Source: Vermamoeba vermiformis (Eukaryota > Tubulinea > Echinamoebida). From it: a stretch of DNA of 64,000 bases. Below, piece by piece: positions 11,125 to 21,499 of the stretch. Every line of letters begins with the position of its first letter. Position 1 is the stretch's first letter. The notes beneath the pieces are model-generated. The model was not told where the DNA came from, ran no database searches, and saw nothing but the letters and a program-made list of their open reading frames with translations. The DNA lies in NCBI GenBank assembly GCA_045837725.1, contig JBEWZL010000036.1, forward strand, positions 1-64,000, given 5' to 3'. A program made the translations under genes and the position numbers.

Positions 11125-12877
11125 TCGTTATAACTTGATTGTCGAAAAAGATTTTTGCGAGCAAGTCATAAATTGCTATCACTATAATTAATATTAATAA
11201 GTAGATTATAAGAATGTCGAATATAATAAACAATAAAATCCTACCTTTTTCGTTATTGCGGTGCGGAATCAGGACGCACGTAATGCTGATTAATGCTTAT
11301 ATATAGCTATTTTGTTTATGATCGATTCCTTTGTACTTTTGTGCTTGTTGCACGTAAAAAACATAATCGTTATTTTAAAAGCACCGAGTGCATCAAGTAT
11401 AACTGAATATCACTAAAAATGCAGCAACTCTACGTATAGTTATTTTAAACAAGCTAGTTTGTAAGTATCGGTGGACTCGCGAACTCCATTTAACCCGGAT
11501 TCGACATCTAACGTGGAGTCAACGTTAAAGATATTCTTATTTAATTTACAATTATATTTACGGAGACTACTATATAATAACAATCGGAAATAAATTAATT
11601 AATTAATGACGGTTTTTCAGACGCGACGAAACAATGAAAAGCCGACCATTCATTAAAGTGGTGCACAAATAAAAATCGCAACGTTGCGCTCGAGCGCTAA
11701 GTGGCCGACAGGTAAAATTAACGCGGTTTTAAAAATTTATACAAATCAGAAGTAATTCCGCCGCTCAATTCTCGTCCTCTGATTGGTCAAACTTGGAGGT
11801 TAAACTGAACGCCTAAATTTTGGTTTCGCCCCTGAAATTTGCGACTCACACCCAAATTTTTTGTTTCTTTTTTTTCTTTGTCAAACCAATCAAAATCCTG
11901 TCATGAAGACCACGATTAAACGCGCATAATATGAGCTACAAGCACTTCGCTTCGACACGCACGACGTGGTTTCGGTTGTTCTAGTAACCAGGCAGGAACT
12001 CAGCGTAGCTGTAAGTTTTTCCGCAGAATTATTAAAAGATATTTTGATGAATATAAATCTAAATATTCAAATTATTGGCCTTAAATACGCATAAAAAATT
12101 ATTCTAACGGTACATTATACTGAAATATTTTTTTAGGTTGGTTGGATCAACGATCTTGCCGTTTCTGCCGCCTGTCTCAAGTTGGTATGTTTTCTAACAA
12201 CATACTTGAAATCCCTTCATACTCGGTTTCGCTTCGGTCGCGAATCTACTTGTCTTTGGTGCGAGTGAGTTGATCTGCCGTTTTGGTGGATTCAACCTAC
12301 GTCACACTAGTTGCCACATTGGTGAGCTGATCCCTCACCGATCAAACCATTTTCTCTGGATCAGCAGAGAGAGGTACCGCGGCCTCCCAATGGTTTGGTC
12401 CCATGTGTGCAATTGAGTTGGAGTAAGTCTTCAGCTGTGTGACGCGTTCATGAGCACTGGGGCGTTTTCCCTGCCCCCTAAGGCAAGCATTCCGTGTATT
12501 GTAGGCTAATTTTCAATTTTCCGACACTTAAAGTCGCGAGTAGTCTACTGAGGATTTCATTTTTAAGGCACAAACGAAGCACAGCTCAAGATCGCGTAAA
12601 AGGTAACCTCTGTTTAACTGATCTGACTCAATTCTGATGCCCTTCTTCCTAAAAGGACGCTATGGACACGAGCGATACTGCGAGCAAATAAATAAAATCA
12701 TGACGAGCTGTCTTTTGCGTGTGCTTGATTTTTTTGTGAGCGAAAATTAAGAGAAACTTGAAAATTTTGAGCGTTTCACAAAAAATTTATCAAAAAAAGC
12801 GTTCACTTTAACCTCCAACTATGAAAGTAAACCAAACGGACAATCATTATTCCTAACTATTACATTACACCAACACA
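11125..12877. other. Gene-free gap, 1.75 kb, with a structured segment
   Basis: Between the stop of the ankyrin-DHYC gene and the start of the two-TM gene, both on the plus strand. The first kilobase is AT-rich with nothing recognisable. From about 12,130 the base composition becomes balanced and a series of hairpins appears (see the candidate RNA at 12,130-12,480). The last 350 bases are AT-rich again and should hold the promoter and leader of the next gene. Confidence 0.6.
12130..12480 (+). ncRNA. Candidate structured non-coding RNA, family unknown
   Basis: No open frame, but at least four hairpins lie in a row. (1) GTATGTT at 12185-12191 pairs with AACATAC at 12199-12205, extended by TCAA (12177-12180) with TTGA (12206-12209). 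(2) TTCGC at 12228-12232 pairs with GCGAA at 12240-12244. (3) GGTGAG at 12321-12326 pairs with CTCACC at 12334-12339. (4) A 12-base stem with one wobble pairs 12340-12351 (GATCAAACCATT) with 12389-12400 (AATGGTTTGGTC), closing an inner hairpin TCTCTG / CAGAGA (12353-12358 with 12365-12370). I tried to match snRNA, SRP, RNase P/MRP, U3 and telomerase RNA signatures and found none. Strand is assigned only by orientation of neighbours; it could equally be on the minus strand or be part of a long 5' leader. Confidence 0.4.
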
Positions 12878-14137
12878 ATGGCTGACTTCTCATATCAGCT
12901 CCTCTCAAAAGAAGATCGAAACGAGTTCGTTGGACCAGATCCCGATGGTAAAGCGCACTACAACAATCCAATGAAGCGAATCATCGCCAGATTCACGCTG
13001 CCGGAAGCATCCGACGCTATTGGTCGCAAAAAAGAATTTATCGAAAAGATCCACAAACTGCTTTTGATTTGTGCCGCAGTTGCAATCATTACATCCGTGT
13101 TCTACCTCAACTACCAATCATTTCCCGAGATCAGCAGCAGCATCAACTCTGACTATTACCAGCAGAAGGGCGAGGAGAGCAAATTATTTCCGCTGCCCGT
13201 GTTTGGACTCTGTTTCTCACGCAGCGGCTTTCGAGGCTGGCATCCAGTAGTGTGGCGCATGTCACAGCGAGAGAACTTTCACGCCGAAGTCACTGCCTCG
13301 TGCGTTCATTGGAGTCCTACCGGTCAGAGAAATTTACTCCGCAATTCGACCCAGCTCCAAACTCCCGTTGAGAGCTACTCGTGCGACACGGATGACATGA
13401 CTGCGAGGTGCAAATCTGTCGTGACCTTCAATCGTGACTTGCAGTGCGTCTCGTTTGGCGATGAGCAATGTCCGATCTGGCAAGCTCTCAGAAGACTCGA
13501 GATTGTCGAGATCCAGCTGCTCGGTTTCTGGAGCCGCATCAACCAATTCCCTGCCACCACTCCCGGGGGTTGGTACGAAAGCTCCGAGGCATTTTTCAAC
13601 AATCCGAGCACGTACCACACGCAAGTCCTGCTCGGCGGCATCACACAAGCAATCCTTGAATTTCACCGCGAAGAGCACAAATTCCCCGACCCCGACAGCT
13701 CCAGCCCATTCGCGTACTTGACCAAAGTGTCTTATCCGACGAGCACTACGACCCTAAACATCATGGACAATCATCTCCAATGCGCGCCAAACACGACTTT
13801 GCTGCGACTGAATCGCATGTGTTATCCAGCAGTCACGACGAACAACATATCCGTAATGGCTATTCCTCTGCCCTTCAGCGTGTTAGAATTGCAACTCCGA
13901 TTAGCCACGACTAAAATTCCGACGACAAAAGAAGAAAATGGCTGGTACTTCATCTATCGCTCGCTCAAGGACATTGGTGGCTTCTCGACGACACTAGCCA
14001 AGATATTGTTCGTGTTCATATCGGTTGTGCTGACGAGAATTATATTTTCGAATCGCAATGCATTTTTCGATGAAGAGATTAGGCTAGCAGTAACGCACTT
14101 CATGGCCGAGCTGAAACATCAGCGACAAGCAAAGTGA
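12878..14137 (+). CDS. Two-transmembrane protein with large extracellular loop, unknown family
   Basis: A single intronless frame of 419 codons, unusual in this intron-rich window. Residues about 61-82 form a membrane helix (KLLLICAAVAIITSVFYLNY). A loop of about 290 residues with at least eight cysteines and several N-x-S/T sites follows. A second helix lies near residues 375-395 (LAKILFVFISVVLTRIIF), and a short cytoplasmic tail ends the protein. Both ends should face the cytoplasm. This layout is that of two-TM channels or small receptor subunits (DEG/ENaC- or P2X-like in outline), but I recognise no signature of those families, so no function is claimed. The cysteine-rich loop suggests a disulfide-bonded extracellular domain. 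The lack of introns could mean it arose by retrocopying. Confidence 0.75.
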   Translation: MADFSYQLLSKEDRNEFVGPDPDGKAHYNNPMKRIIARFTLPEASDAIGRKKEFIEKIHKLLLICAAVAIITSVFYLNYQSFPEISSSINSDYYQQKGEESKLFPLPVFGLCFSRSGFRGWHPVVWRMSQRENFHAEVTASCVHWSPTGQRNLLRNSTQLQTPVESYSCDTDDMTARCKSVVTFNRDLQCVSFGDEQCPIWQALRRLEIVEIQLLGFWSRINQFPATTPGGWYESSEAFFNNPSTYHTQVLLGGITQAILEFHREEHKFPDPDSSSPFAYLTKVSYPTSTTTLNIMDNHLQCAPNTTLLRLNRMCYPAVTTNNISVMAIPLPFSVLELQLRLATTKIPTTKEENGWYFIYRSLKDIGGFSTTLAKILFVFISVVLTRIIFSNRNAFFDEEIRLAVTHFMAELKHQRQAK

Positions 14138-14600
14138 ACAGGGTAATCTTTTGGAGCTATTTTGGGGTTTGAATAAATAAATTGTTGTGATACCTGTCAT
14201 TCTAAGCGAGATTCCGATCAAACTTTTTTTGACCCTGAAAACGCTTGTATTTCCTCCACCCAAGCACACAATTGATCATGGAGAAGGTACTGATACTAAT
14301 TACGAATACTTTCGAAATCACGATTAGTCAATTTCATTAAATAAAAAAATGAAAAAACACGACAGACAATTCATTAATCTACAATATGTAGTCAACCACT
14401 ATCAGCATTACAACAAGAGAATGTTTCAGGCAACTCGTAGACTTTTCGCAAAGCGTTACTACTATAGAGATAAGTTGGTGCGTGATCAGCAATGAAGAGG
14501 GAATTATACTCGCCACCGTGCTCGAACAAAGCACCAGTATACATTAGTGATGCGCAGTGAGTAAAATGTAAATCTCTTATTTTATGTTAATTCTTTTTAT
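14138..14600. other. Gap before the LRR-kinase gene; first exon unresolved
   Basis: AT-rich. The first exon of the downstream LRR-kinase gene probably lies here. ATG at about 14,278 (codons M-E-K followed by a GTACTG donor) and ATG at about 14,492 are both possible, but neither joins the next exon with certainty. Nothing else is recognisable. Confidence 0.4.
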
Positions 14601-17600
14601 TTTGGCAGATTGCACCTACAGAGACGATTCGTTTCAATTGATTTGCGAGGCCCTTGCACAAAGCTCTTCGATTAACATCCTAGATATATTTCGTATTAAA
14701 CTCACTTTTAATTAATTTATTAAATATTAATTTTCATTTATTTTTGGCAGCTGTCCATTCACTTGGACCAGAAGGAGCCTTGCATATCGCCTTGATGATC
14801 AGTAACACCAACTCATTGACTGCTCTAACAATATGGAGTAAGATCACCTTCCTTCGAAGGCAACAAAATTAATGATCTCGGAGCCAGACGGCGACATTGG
14901 ACCAGAAGGAGCGAAGCTAATTGCAGAAAGTATCTCGCACAATCACTCACTGAGGAGGCTCGGAATTAAGGGTATGAAATGGACAACGAATCGTCGCCCA
15001 CTAACAGATCTGAAGCCAACGGAATTGAGGACGAAGGGGCTAACTATCTAGCAAAGGCTCTCGCACAGAACACCTCTCTCACGCATTTAGACATCTCTGG
15101 TATGTATAATATATTTACGAAGGCATATCTCGGTGCTCACTTAGAAGTGCAGATAACAACATTGGTTCAGACGGAGCGCTGGGACTGGCTTCGATGATTG
15201 AAACCAATCAAAGCATCACCGAGCTAAACTTAAAAGGTAATTAAATGCACCATCTGCCATCGATCTAACCCTTGCAGACAACAAATTGAATGACGACGGA
15301 GTGACTGCAATTAAAAATGCGATGGAGCGCAATAGAATTTGTCACAAATGTTGGCTGGACGATGATCTGCCGCATATAAACGCGGAGATTGGCTCTGTAA
15401 TTTCATCGCTGACGAGTCAAGACAAACAATTGCGGAAGATTGAGTCCCTAATTACGTCGGATATCCAGCGGATCTGGTTCCGTCGAATTAAATCTACCGA
15501 CTTTATCGAGGATGTCTGTAGCCTGCCCACACTTCGTGCGAAGCTAAAACAAGAGATTGATTCGATCACAGAGCTCCAATGTTTGTCGAAATTGAATTCT
15601 CCCGTGACGATATTGCTCGATGGTGCGGTAAGTTATTTGCTACTGATTACTCAGCCATTACTTATTTAATTGCCACAAAGAGCTCACTGGTAGTCAATGC
15701 CCTTTGTAAGTACTAGGTACTATTAAAGCTGTAATTAACTGACAATTTAGTGTCCGACCTTGGCCGACCATTTGTTGTGATGACGAGTGTAAGTCCTAGC
15801 ACTCCGTACCAACAATCAAAGTACTGATGATGTTGGCAGTTATTTGGCTTCGAGTCCCTTCTCTCCCTGATTCAGCGTAACCATGGGGACGGCGTGATCA
15901 TTGTCGTGCAGGATGTACACGAGAATCAGAAGCAAGTCAAAGAATTCTTCGAACACTGCAAGCAAGCAAATATCGACACAAAATCTCTAACAATCCTCGG
16001 TAAGCTAGGTCCACACTCCGATGTGCCTCTAACACTACGTAGCTACGACGACAAGTGATCACGCGCACGAATTTTCGGTCGATAAAAGCCTTCCAGTCAG
16101 ACTGGGCGACACCTGTTCTATTCACGAATACCTCCTGGCCACCACACGAAATTCCAAAACCATTAAGCTAGCCAAAGAAGAGTTGCCTAAAATTGCAGAG
16201 AAGCTTGCTGGTTAGTCCAAACATGATTGCAATACCTAACGAATCCGGCTGATGCGTGTCAGGTTGCAAGAGATACTATGGGGCAAACTTTGTGTCGCGC
16301 TTTTGGCACAGCTACACGGAATATACCAACTTGTCGCCGTCCGATGTGGACTCACTGCTCATTGAATCGGCACTTTGCAAAACTGGGAGCGAAGTGACAT
16401 TGGAGGACATTGAACGTGTTCTCGATAGCTCTAGACAGTCTTTTTACGAAGGCCATGCCAAAGCCATGGAGGCCAAGATTATTTCGCCTCAAGACTGTCA
16501 AGAGATGACATTGCGCTTCAATTTCTTTCTACGCCGAAAGAGAATTCGTGTCATATGGCTGAACCAATGGTCGAGCTCTGCGTCTATAAATCTCGGCAGA
16601 CTAAATGAAGTGCAGTGGGAGGTTGTAGAGCACCTCTTATCAATCGAAGTGGCTGTTGGTCAAGTGTGGTGCTACTACCTGCGAGTGAACGACGATTTGA
16701 CTTGGCGACTTGGTCCCCCAATTCGGATCGATCTCCCCTCAGCTCACTCGACCGTAAGTCTAGTAGCATATCTCGAACATCTAACCGAAAGCACGAATAG
16801 GTACACGAGCATGCGAGCGACTTTCTCGAAACAGATAATAACATTCTGCGCGACAAATTGAGACGCCTTGAGGAGTTGAAAGTAGAGCACGAAGCAGCGC
16901 TGCGACTCATCAAACGAAACATTTCCAGTACGACCATTAAATTAGTGCGTCTACCTATATTAACAACATTGCAGACTTTCCTTATGAGGAGCTGATGTTC
17001 GAAGAGACACTTGGCGAAGGATCATTTGGCAGTGTTCGCAAAGCAACGTGGTACAACCAAAAGTTTGCGATCAAAGAACTCAAACGGACTGCTCTAAACT
17101 CGCCCGTGACAGTGCTTGCCGAAGCAAAAATCCTTTCGTAATACTCGCGATAAAGCGTTATTCGTGCTTGTACCTGACAACATTCTTAGGCAAGTGCGTC
17201 ACAAACACATCGTTCTATTGATGGGCACGTCAACAAATCCTGAGAACAATCAACCTGCACTGGTGCTCGAGTATATGAAGCACGGATCACTGCACGACTT
17301 GCTGGCCAAGCGCAAAGTGAAATTATCGCGGTCGGAAATCGTACAAATTGCATTGGATGTTGCAAAGGGACTCGATCACTTGCACAGCCTCACTCCGCAG
17401 ATTATCCACCGCGATCTCAAGAGTGCCAACATATTGGTAAGGATCAAGACACGTGCTAGACGCGCACTGACCATCGACAGTTGTATCAAAAGAGCAAGCG
17501 AGCCAAGTTGACAGACTTTGGTACTGCCAAATGGTTTAGCCAGGACACAATATTTACAGGCGAGACCGGCACATTAGGTTTTATGGCGCCTGAGGTGCTG

Positions 17601-17899
17601 GCTTGGGAGCCAATTTATTCGTACAAAGTTGATGTCTATTCGTATGTCATTACTCTGGCGTTCGTTCGGTGACTAACCTCTGCGGTTGTAGCTTTGGGGT
17701 GGTGTTGTTTCACATGCTCAGTAATGCAGGCCTACCTCCAGTAATTGACGAGACGTCACGAGAGAAACGTATCAACGAAGCTATTCGCAACGAAGATCAC
17801 TTCGATCTGAAACAGCTCGTCATTCACTGCTGCAAACAGAACCCAGCACACAGACCTGACATGAGCGAGGTCCTTGGACGATTGAAACAAATGAAGTGA
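14600..17899 (+). CDS. LRR - degenerate STAND-like NTPase - TKL protein kinase
   Basis: Multi-exon; the start is unresolved. The first part has ribonuclease-inhibitor-type leucine-rich repeats, roughly one per exon: IGPEGAKLIAESISHNHSLR, GIEDEGANYLAKALAQNTSL, IGSDGALGLASMIETNQSI and LNDDGVTAIKNAMERN. The middle (about 15,400-16,860) has TILLDGA where a P-loop would sit, VIIVVQDVHE like a Walker B strand, and a helical region. This looks like a degenerate NACHT/STAND-type module without a GKS/T. The C-terminal kinase is in exons about 16975..17137, 17190..17436, 17481..17641, 17692..17899. It has a glycine loop GEGSFGSV, lysine in KFAIKELK, the catalytic loop HRDLKSAN, DFGTAKW and GFMAPEV, so it looks active and of the TKL group. 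The layout resembles a sensor-kinase. It abuts the SUMO-like cluster tail-to-tail, 53 bases from the next stop. Confidence 0.8.
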
Positions 17900-17952
17900 C
17901 ATAACGAATTTACGTAGATTGTAGATTAGGTCGTAGATTGTAATTAGGTTGG

Positions 17953-18688
17953 CTAGTGGAACAGTTTTAATATTTGGCTAATCGGCTCGTTACAAATTAT
18001 GCATTTTTTGCGAGTTTGAAAGGTTTGATCTGCGCATTCAGCACAACACACAAAGTGACCGCAAGGCACGAATGCGTGACTAGGTGGTGCACTATAGCAA
18101 ACAGCACACTCTGCTTCTTGTGGTGTTGGTTGCTGTGCTGCGGGTTGACTCGGTGCTTGCTGAGGCTTTGGTTGCGTCAGATCCAAATCGTACACGATCG
18201 GCGCCGAAGATTTTGTCAGATTTAACTCGATTACAACTGGCTTCATATCTACAAGTGAATTATTAGCTAGTAAAACTTTCTTTGTTTAATCTTACCCGCT
18301 GATAAGGGTGCCCAGTCCTCATTAGGCCACAATTTGACGGCAACAACCTTTGGTTGGTGTTTCACGGCTTTTAAAATGGTTGAAATTAATCGAGCGCGCT
18401 TCAATTCCGTGATGCCCTGTCAAAACAGTCAAAACTAACCTGCGTCACTTTGGGAAACTAACCTGCGCATTTTTCAAGCTTTTTCTGCACAAGGGACATG
18501 TAATTTCATTGCTTCGTTTAAACTCCTAATTAATTAAAAGTTAATCTATTCTTTTACAGTAAAGAATTCGAATTTACCTCCAGATCAAAAGCGGAGTTGT
18601 GACTGCAATTACATCCAATGACCGCTTTTTTAATGCGCTTATTTGTGCCTGGATGCAATAACGAAATTATGACTGGTTGATGCTCCAT
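17953..18688 (-). CDS. SUMO E3 ligase candidate: SP-RING, SIM-like motif and C-terminal RING in one protein
   Basis: Minus-strand exons: 18578..18688, 18463..18525, 18296..18416, 17953..18248. About 195 residues. The N-terminal half is a short SP-RING (MIZ): SLLHPGTNKRIKK, GCNCSHNSAFDLEEF, TCPLCRKSLKNAQ, followed by the helix usual after SP-RINGs (ELKRARLISTILKAV). Then comes the acidic-hydrophobic motif IVYDLDLT, matching SUMO-interacting motifs. A proline/glutamine linker follows, then a C3HC4 RING near the end (ECAVCYSAPPSHAFVPCGHF, then CAECAD, then CIICNEPI). SP-RINGs bind the E2-SUMO complex and promote transfer to substrates; C-terminal RINGs of this kind promote ubiquitin transfer. 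The same protein could therefore link SUMO and ubiquitin. It is divergent from the SUMO gene: 106 bases separate the two starts, so they likely share a promoter. Confidence 0.82.
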
Positions 18689-18794
18689 CAGTGAAGATTA
18701 AAATTAAAAGAAAGGGAATTCGCCAGCCCAAATTTCACAAGCACAAAAACCGAATTTTTGACCGGAACATCAAAAGCAAAAGTTGCGATAAAGA

Positions 18795-19146
18795 ATGGCA
18801 CAAGGAGGAGAGAATATTAAAATATCCGTCCGTGATTGGGTACGTTCTTAAGTCTGTTGATAGCGACATTACTAAATACGCGACGAACAGATGGGCAATG
18901 GTTTGAATGTTGTAGTAAATAGTAAAAATCCTTTAACGGATGTTCAAGCAGCTTATTGCGCTAAGTTCGGCAAAGACACGAGCACTATTAAGTGGGTGTT
19001 CAATAAAAAAGAAGTCGCGATGACAGAAACGCCTGAGAAAGTAAGCAATTCTTCACGTATTCGATCAAACTAATCCATTTATTCAGTTACAAATGACGAA
19101 TGGTGCAAAGTTACATGTAATGGCCGAAACAGAAGGAGGGTTTTGA
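18795..19146 (+). CDS. SUMO: SUMO-like modifier
   Basis: Exons: 18795..18839, 18891..19040, 19087..19146; all phase 0 joins. About 84 residues. The order of features follows SUMO: a short polar N-terminus (MAQGGE), first strand NIKISVRD, NPLTDVQAAYCAKFGKDTST aligned with the SUMO segment PLxxLMxAYCxRxG, the strand WVFNKKEV, TETPEKLQM aligned with xTDTPxxLxM, and a final strand ending in E-T-E-G-G-F. SUMO becomes covalently attached through its C-terminal diglycine to lysines of target proteins. Here one residue (F) follows the GG, so a ULP-type protease must remove it; that protease is encoded two genes on. The sequence is clearly divergent from textbook SUMO. No other ubiquitin-like protein fits the AYC and TETP positions as well. 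Confidence 0.88.
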
Positions 19147-19292
19147 ATTCACGATTGTGAACAGTTCAATTCTTCATTTTGTTATGTCACAAAAAATCTC
19201 GTGTCCCCAACTAAATAAATTTCAATTTGGCGAATTGAGTTATTATTTCACTTTATTAGACATACTACCAGGTATTAGACACAAACGAATAG

Positions 19293-19988
19293 ATGACCGA
19301 GCTCTCTCCTTCGGTGCGCAGCCTTATGGCAGATTTCAGAAATTTTGAACGACGAGGCATTCGGGTAGGTGCAGTACTCTGAGACGCCGAATCATATTAC
19401 TCACAATCGTTCAAAGGATCGACCTGGCAACTTCTTCGCACGTCCAATTAAAGAAGGAGGCAAGGAAAATTGGTTGCATTGGGAAGCAGGCGTTCCCGGC
19501 CCTGAAAACGTAATTAGAAATTATAGCCCTTGTATATATACGATACTTCGCTAAAACTTTTTGATCGCAGACACCATGGGAAGGAGCAACATACACATTT
19601 ACGATCCAATTCGGTAGTAATCATCCTGCCGTAGCTCCTGTTGTTTATTTCACAGCCCGGATTCTTTCACATGAACGTATTTAGCTCAGGTAGAGTGTGT
19701 TTGAGCTTATTTAATGACGATTGGCACGTGGGAGTCGGTATCTCTCAGGCAAGTGTCATTCTCTTTATTCTTTTTACTCCTAACCGAACCTTTAGATCCT
19801 TCTTGCAATGCAAGATTTGCTTGAAAATCCAAATCCCTATTCTCCTGCCAATAGAGACGCGTTAGAACTCTACACCAAGTAAGTTTTGACACTTGACACG
19901 ATAGTTTGGATCTGATCTTTGCTTCAGTAATATTACAGAATACAACGCACGCATTACGAAACAAAAGGCTCAATACCCACTCTTGTAA
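19293..19988 (+). CDS. UBC9: UBC9-like E2 conjugating enzyme with an apparent +1 frame change
   Basis: Exons: 19293..19364, 19417..19509, 19571..19748, 19796..19878, 19928..19988. The protein follows the E2 fold in order: N-terminal helix (SPSVRSLMADFRNFERRG), NWLHWEAGVPGPE, TPWEGATYTFTIQF, HPAVAPVV, then SSGRVCLSLFND with the active-site cysteine, then ISQILLAMQDLLENPNPYSP and a C-terminal helix. The CLSL around the cysteine recalls UBC9 (CLSIL). In E2s the cysteine accepts the modifier from E1. Three oddities stand out. The HPN motif reads HMN. The intron at 19749 starts with GC (GCAAGT). Within the third exon the frame encoding ARIL must move by one base at CTTTCAC (19664-19670) to reach HMNVF. 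That could be a sequencing error, real damage or programmed slippage. It lies 147 bases after the SUMO stop. Confidence 0.82.
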
Positions 19989-20117
19989 AATTAGGAATCT
20001 CCGCCGTTGTGATTCTCAATAAAATTTCAATTTTCGTATTTATTTCAATTCTTCTTTTGTTACTGCAAGAGTCATCGCGCAGCTCAACCTTTGTTATATT
20101 AACGAAACTATTCTAAA

Positions 20118-21350
20118 ATGGGCTGCTGGGTACGTAGTCAGTCGTCTGTTACTAGTAATAACTTCCTGCAACTGCTCAGCTTTCGTTGTGCGACACCGGA
20201 GCAGATAACGAAGGTATTATTTTTTCCATTTCTCCTAAATTTGATGTTGAATTTCTGATTTTTAATTAATTTTAATTGGTGCAGTCGCCGAGATTAAGAA
20301 ACCACTCGCTAAATATGACTATTCGGCACGAGAATCGGTAGAACGACCTTTAATACCGTCATATTCAGGAAATGATCTTAATTACAACGCAAGAGCGGTA
20401 TCTCAGCGACAACAACAGTCGTACAATGGATCTTCGTGGCCAAACACGCTGAAGGACCAGAATGCGAGAGTTATTGCTTCAACTGCTTCTCTGCATGAAA
20501 ACAAGAGACATGCGCCAATCCATCAGAATAATCAAGCGGTCCAAGACACGCCACTCGAGGTCAGCGAGGATCAACCTCTCGACGACTCGATTGTCTATGA
20601 CTTGGACTTGACACAAGTGAGCACGACCGCGGTGTCAGCGCCGAGTTTGTACGTCAATATCATTGGCGGCGTGCCTGTGCGCAAGACTGACTTGCAGAGA
20701 CTTGAGGAGGGCGTCTTTCTCAACGATTCAATTGTCAACGCGTACTCAGAGTATTTGAAGCGCGAATTCCTGCACAACGGAGGAAATCCGAACACATATT
20801 ACTTCTTTCAGACGTTTTTCTACACCGGATTGGCGGACAAAGGCTACAAATTCGTCAAAGAGTGGCTCTCTGAGGTAATTGACCTGCTTCTCGCAGCACC
20901 ACAGCACTCATCGTTGTATTCAGAAAGATTACCTGCATGCGCAATATTTAATAATACCTATCAATGTGTCCAATATACACTGGAAGTTGGCTGTCGTAGA
21001 TCTCGCTTCGTTCCAAATTCAGATCTATGATTCGATGAGCGCTAACGCTCAAAAAGAGGCAAAAGTAAGATCCAAATGATCATTCCACTGACTTGTGGGA
21101 ATATTAACCGTTTCCGTTTCAGAAAATTCAAAAATGCTTCACTAAAGAATTAGGCGTCTCAGCCCAGACTCGATGGAGTATCTGCGCCATGTCAACACCG
21201 AAGCAAATGAATGGCTACGATTGCGGAGTGTTCTTATTGAAATATCTGGAATGCATTCTTTCTAATTCTCCGTTTGATTTTACGCAAGCCGATATTACCA
21301 GTTACCGTAAACACATCTCTCAAATCTTATCAACGTACCGATCCGATTAA
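20118..21350 (+). CDS. ULP/SENP-type SUMO protease (peptidase C48)
   Basis: Exons: 20118..20129, 20180..20213, 20285..20874, 20924..21064, 21123..21350. The N-terminus begins MGCW, a possible myristoyl/palmitoyl site. About 110 disordered, glutamine/asparagine-rich residues follow, then the SIM-like motif SIVYDLDLTQ. The C-terminal half is a complete C48 domain: LEEGVFLNDSIVNAYSEYLK, FFQTFFY, INVSNIHWKLAVVDL (catalytic His and the start of the Asp strand), then the oxyanion glutamine and nucleophile in PKQMNGYDCGVFLLKYLEC. All four catalytic residues (His, Asp, Gln, Cys) are present. Such enzymes trim the SUMO precursor and remove SUMO from targets. It starts 130 bases after the E2 stop, in the same direction, and is the expected maturase for the GG-F modifier. 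Confidence 0.93.
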
Positions 21351-21499
21351 TAAATTCAATCTTATTAACACGAAAGAATAGAACAATTCGCTTTTTCAAT
21401 CACAAACTTGAACTTCCGCGCTCCGAAGTCATTTCAGGTTGTGAAATTAATTCAATTATCTGTCAAGTTACCACAAACACTACTCTTACTAGTAACGGA

